A DNA stretch of 64,000 bases from Cenococcum geophilum 1.58 (Eukaryota > Ascomycota > Dothideomycetes > Gloniales > Gloniaceae), in the NCBI GenBank assembly GCA_001692895.1, contig KV748207.1:434001-498000 (forward strand), read 5' to 3'. Position 1 is the stretch's first letter. Every line of letters begins with the position of its first letter. Made by a program: the position numbers and the translations under genes. The notes below the pieces were generated by a model, which was not told the DNA's origin, made no database searches, and was given only the letters and a program-made list of their open reading frames with translations. Shown here piece after piece: positions 61,044 through 64,000 of the stretch.

Positions 61044-61208
61044 TGTTATTCTTGTTTTGATTTCTTAGAAAGGGGTAAGGAACTTAAGGTTCCTTACCAC
61101 GCTAGTGCCGCGGCGGCATGTGACGGCAACTTGCTGTATGTAATGGCAACTTGCCATATATAGTGGCAATATGCCTTATATAGTAACCACTTGCCTTTAT
61201 TCCTAACA
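61044..61208 (-). repeat. 3' LTR of Copia copy C
   Basis: It shares AAAGGGGTAAGGAACTTAAG and the GGCAACTTGCC-type units with the LTRs of copy B. The left 20 bases differ, so the boundary at 61044 is approximate. Confidence 0.6.
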
Positions 61209-61424
61209 CTAGTAACTCTTCTTTTATAGTTGCCATCTATATATATATACCGCTTAACTAGCATAATAAATATTAATCCTTTTTACTTACTATTGCTATT
61301 GTAATATAAGTCTCGCTATCCTAAAATTTGCCTTTTAGCACGTGGTGCTTTCTTACTTAGGAGTTATAGGTAGATATTGTGTTCGGAGGGGCGCTAAGGC
61401 GCTAGTAGTAAGCGAGCTAATAGC

Positions 61425-61451
61425 GATTTTCTATCCCGGGGATAGAAAATC
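61425..61451 (-). other. Conserved hairpin before the 3' LTR of Copia copy C
   Basis: Read on the minus strand: GATTTTCTATCC, loop CCG, GGATAGAAAATC. Perfect 12-bp stem, 216 bp from the LTR. The eleventh pair is C-G here and A-T in copy A, a compensatory difference. Confidence 0.8.
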
Positions 61452-64000
61452 CTAATTGGCTAGATTAAGTTAGGCTCCCCCTTTAAAAAAAGTCTTAGTA
61501 AGAGAATCTGACTAATTAGACAACTTTAACCGCTGGTTAAAGTTCCTAGATATCTTAAGACCTTATATAACTAAGAAATTTCTAGGGACTCCCTTTTAAC
61601 CTAACCTTTAACTCGTATATATAGAGTATTTATGTTAACAAACGTCTCTAGTGCTTTGTTTAGGTTTACCTTTATTATTACATCTACTAGGTTATCTTAG
61701 CTATTAATTTATTAAATCTTAAAGAGTTTTTAACGCTTATAGGATTGCTAAAGTGCTATAATATTAATTATAAGGCGCTTTTTTTTGTGGTACCGAGCTT
61801 AACTAAATACTTATAGAGGGAATATAAGTTAGTGTATATAATTATAGGGATAATAGGAAGTTTAAGTTAATCTATAATTATCTTTAGGGTAGTTCCAATT
61901 GTAATTACTATATTAACTCCGCTAACTATTCTATATATCTCTAACGCTAAAACACTTTAGGTAATGCGCTTACTCTTAGTTAAGCTCTAATAGATAAGAT
62001 TATTATAGATTATAAAGTTATTCTCTCTAGTAAATTTATTTGTGATAATAATCTTATATCCTAATTAGGAGCTAAAATCTTTATTATTTATAAATAATCT
62101 ATTAATAAATATAAAGAGCTTAGTGGTAGGAAGATTAATAGGTATATAGAGTAGTCCCCAATTAAGATAGTTTATTTGCTAGGAAAGACGTTTATTTAGG
62201 GTAAGAACGTTATCCTTAGTTAGTTCCTAGTATTAGGCGGTAATAGAGAGGTTAAATAAAGCCTTAGGTTAATAGATAGAAGTAATATAAGCTCTATAAG
62301 CGCGTTGCTCTATATATCCTTACTTTAGGGAATTAATATTAATAACGTTAATCTTCTTATCTTAACCCTTCTAGCGTAAAGCAATAGAATTCTTATTTAG
62401 GGAGAGAATGTATCTATTAAAGAGTAATAGTATTATTAAATTAAGCTTTTCTTTTAGCTTTACTATAAGATTTGCTTTTACTAGCTTATCTTCTTTAAGA
62501 GCTAAGAATTAGTCATCCCCTAAGATAATTATATTATTAGTTTATATGCCGATAATTCCAAATGGAGTTCCTATAGTTATAATAAGGAAGTAGGGATTAA
62601 ATATAGAAGTAGTTATTAAAAGCTTCTCTTTATGGTGCTTGCTATAGATAGCCTACTAGTAAATTCCTACCTTTACAATTCTATATAATAGCTTAAGCAC
62701 AACTATAATTGTACCTTTAGGATACTAGTGGCAAATTTACTCTAGAAGGTATGCTAATATTAAGTGCTAAAGGTACGTCTCTAATTAGGTATAGACTTAA
62801 GTAATATCTTATAAATAAACCGCCATTCTATTCTTTATTAAGGAGGGAGCTAGCGCAATAATAACTTACTAACTAGCTCGTTAAATTATAGAAGATTGCA
62901 TAAGAATTACCTTCTTACTATTATTATTGTAACTTTAGATAATAAGCCTTAATTTCTTAAATAGGGCGTTAATAGCTTTGCCTTTAATCTCGTTAACTAT
63001 TTTTAACTTAAAGATACGAACTTTATTAAACTTAGTAGGGTTATACTTCTTAAATTTAAAGACTCCTCTTATAATAAGACCGTTAATCTCCTACTTATTA
63101 GATGCTTGGAAAGGAGCTCCTAGGGTTATAATATAACCTTCCTTTTAAAGCTATTTTGCGAGCTTAAAGTTAGCCTTCTCTTTAGCTATTATAAAGGCCA
63201 TTAATAACTTAACTCTATTCTTAATAGCGGCAATAAATTGTTCTTTAAAATTAATAAGATATTAGTAATTTTGTAATCCCTTTAGGCGACCTCTACCGCG
63301 TTATGGTTATAGCGTATCTACTACAATTATATTAGGATTATAGTCGTCTTCTAGAGTATGTTAATTATAGTTCTCTTTTAGGGCATCTTCTAGGGTATCC
63401 TATAAAGGCTTAGAATTATTATTTTTATAGTAAGGCTTAATAACAGTTAAATGAAATTAAGTGGGTCTATAAGGTATCTGAATAGTATAAGTTTAACTAT
63501 TAATTATAATAAGTTAATATAGGCCTAATTATCCTCCCTTTTTACGCTATACGTGTACTTTAGACTAGAGTGGCAGATTAAGCGTAGTTAAGGTATTTAG
63601 GCCATTTCTTATTCCTAGTACGTTATTAACCTAGCGTATAGCGTAGAGATATTACACCTCCTTTATTGCCTTATAAATAGCCTCGGCTTATTATATAATA
63701 GAGGGAGATAATAAAGAATTGTTAGTTATTTAAGGGTAGGCGCTAAAAACTAGTAATATAGGTATAAGTTTATCCGGGCTAGCGGAATTATTAATAGCTT
63801 TAATAGCTATTTATAAGGTAAGTTTTTTACTAACGTTTTTTAGTTTTAAAGAGATAATCTTATATACGCGGCGTAATGGCGCGTAATATCGCTCTACTTT
63901 TTTAATACTATTATGCGCCTTAACGGGGACTTCCTTAACCTTAATTGCTATTGCCTTTATCTATTATTGGAACTCTATAGATAAAAAGTTCTTTCTTACG

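Larger units (their letters stand above)
61044..64000 (-). mobile_element. Ty1/Copia LTR retrotransposon (fossil), copy C, runs off the window
   Basis: The 3' LTR is about 61044-61208 (165 bp; plus strand TGTTATTCTTG...CCTAACA). From right to left come the hairpin (61425-61451), a Copia-type RNase H region (about 61600-62120), the reverse transcriptase region (about 62240-62840) and the upstream pol interval to the window edge. Long stretches match copy B closely in order and sequence, so it is the same family. Its U3 has four palindromic 20-bp units, more than A or B. It is broken by many changes. The left LTR edge is inferred from the TG start, and the target duplication cannot be checked because the other end lies outside. 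Confidence 0.75.

Overview
The window looks like a repeat-rich, gene-poor compartment of a filamentous ascomycete (Pezizomycotina) genome. Nearly all of it is very rich in TpA and poor in CpA/TpG, while CpG survives. That is the footprint of repeat-induced point mutation (RIP) acting on CpA. The reading frames I could follow are broken mostly by TAA/TAG at probable Gln positions and by Glu-to-Lys, Asp-to-Asn and His-to-Tyr changes, again as RIP predicts. No long intact gene is present except in one short unmutated island near 58.6-59.9 kb. All assignments were made by eye from translated frames; none was confirmed by a database search.

Layout. (1) 0-24 kb: mutated copies of host-type genes separated by decayed DNA and minisatellites. 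These are a Vcx1/CAX-like cation/H+ exchanger (about 0.3-1.8 kb, +), an unknown gene with an acidic tail (4.9-5.5 kb, +), an HMT1-type half ABC transporter (8.3-10.3 kb, -), an unknown gene with an in-frame 81-bp repeat (14.5-15.7 kb, +), another unknown gene (18.4-19.0 kb, +), a BTB/POZ protein (19.7-20.7 kb, +) and a DUF3435 tyrosine-recombinase-like protein (21.1-23.6 kb, -), the family that includes the 'captains' of Starship giant elements. (2) 24-43.6 kb: a long unknown frame (24.2-28.1 kb, +), a 1.25-kb inverted-repeat structure holding a 163-bp tandem repeat, and a SNF2-like helicase gene split into three pieces by two LTR retrotransposons, a full-length Copia copy (30.56-36.61 kb) and a 3.1-kb internally deleted Copia relative (37.40-40.55 kb). 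(3) 43.6-55.4 kb: a Tad1-like LINE (-) interrupted by a second full-length Copia copy (43.88-50.14 kb, -). (4) 55.4-58.55 kb: AT-rich tandem repeats, unresolved decayed DNA, then a GC-rich minisatellite. (5) 58.56-59.92 kb: an island of ordinary base composition with a tRNA-Val(AAC)-like gene interrupted by an unusual insert and most of a GIY-YIG-like gene. (6) 59.92-64 kb: a truncated hAT transposase followed by a third Copia copy that runs off the window.

The three related Copia copies each carry a 12-bp stem / 3-nt loop hairpin about 200 bp before the 3' LTR, with a compensatory base-pair change between two copies. Target-site duplications fix the nesting: GGTAC for the first full-length copy, CTTAG/TTTAG for the deleted copy and ACTAC for the second full-length copy. 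One reading of the left half, which is inference only, is a dead Starship-like element in which the DUF3435 gene lies near one edge (about 24 kb) and the BTB, ABC and CAX genes are cargo extending left beyond the window.
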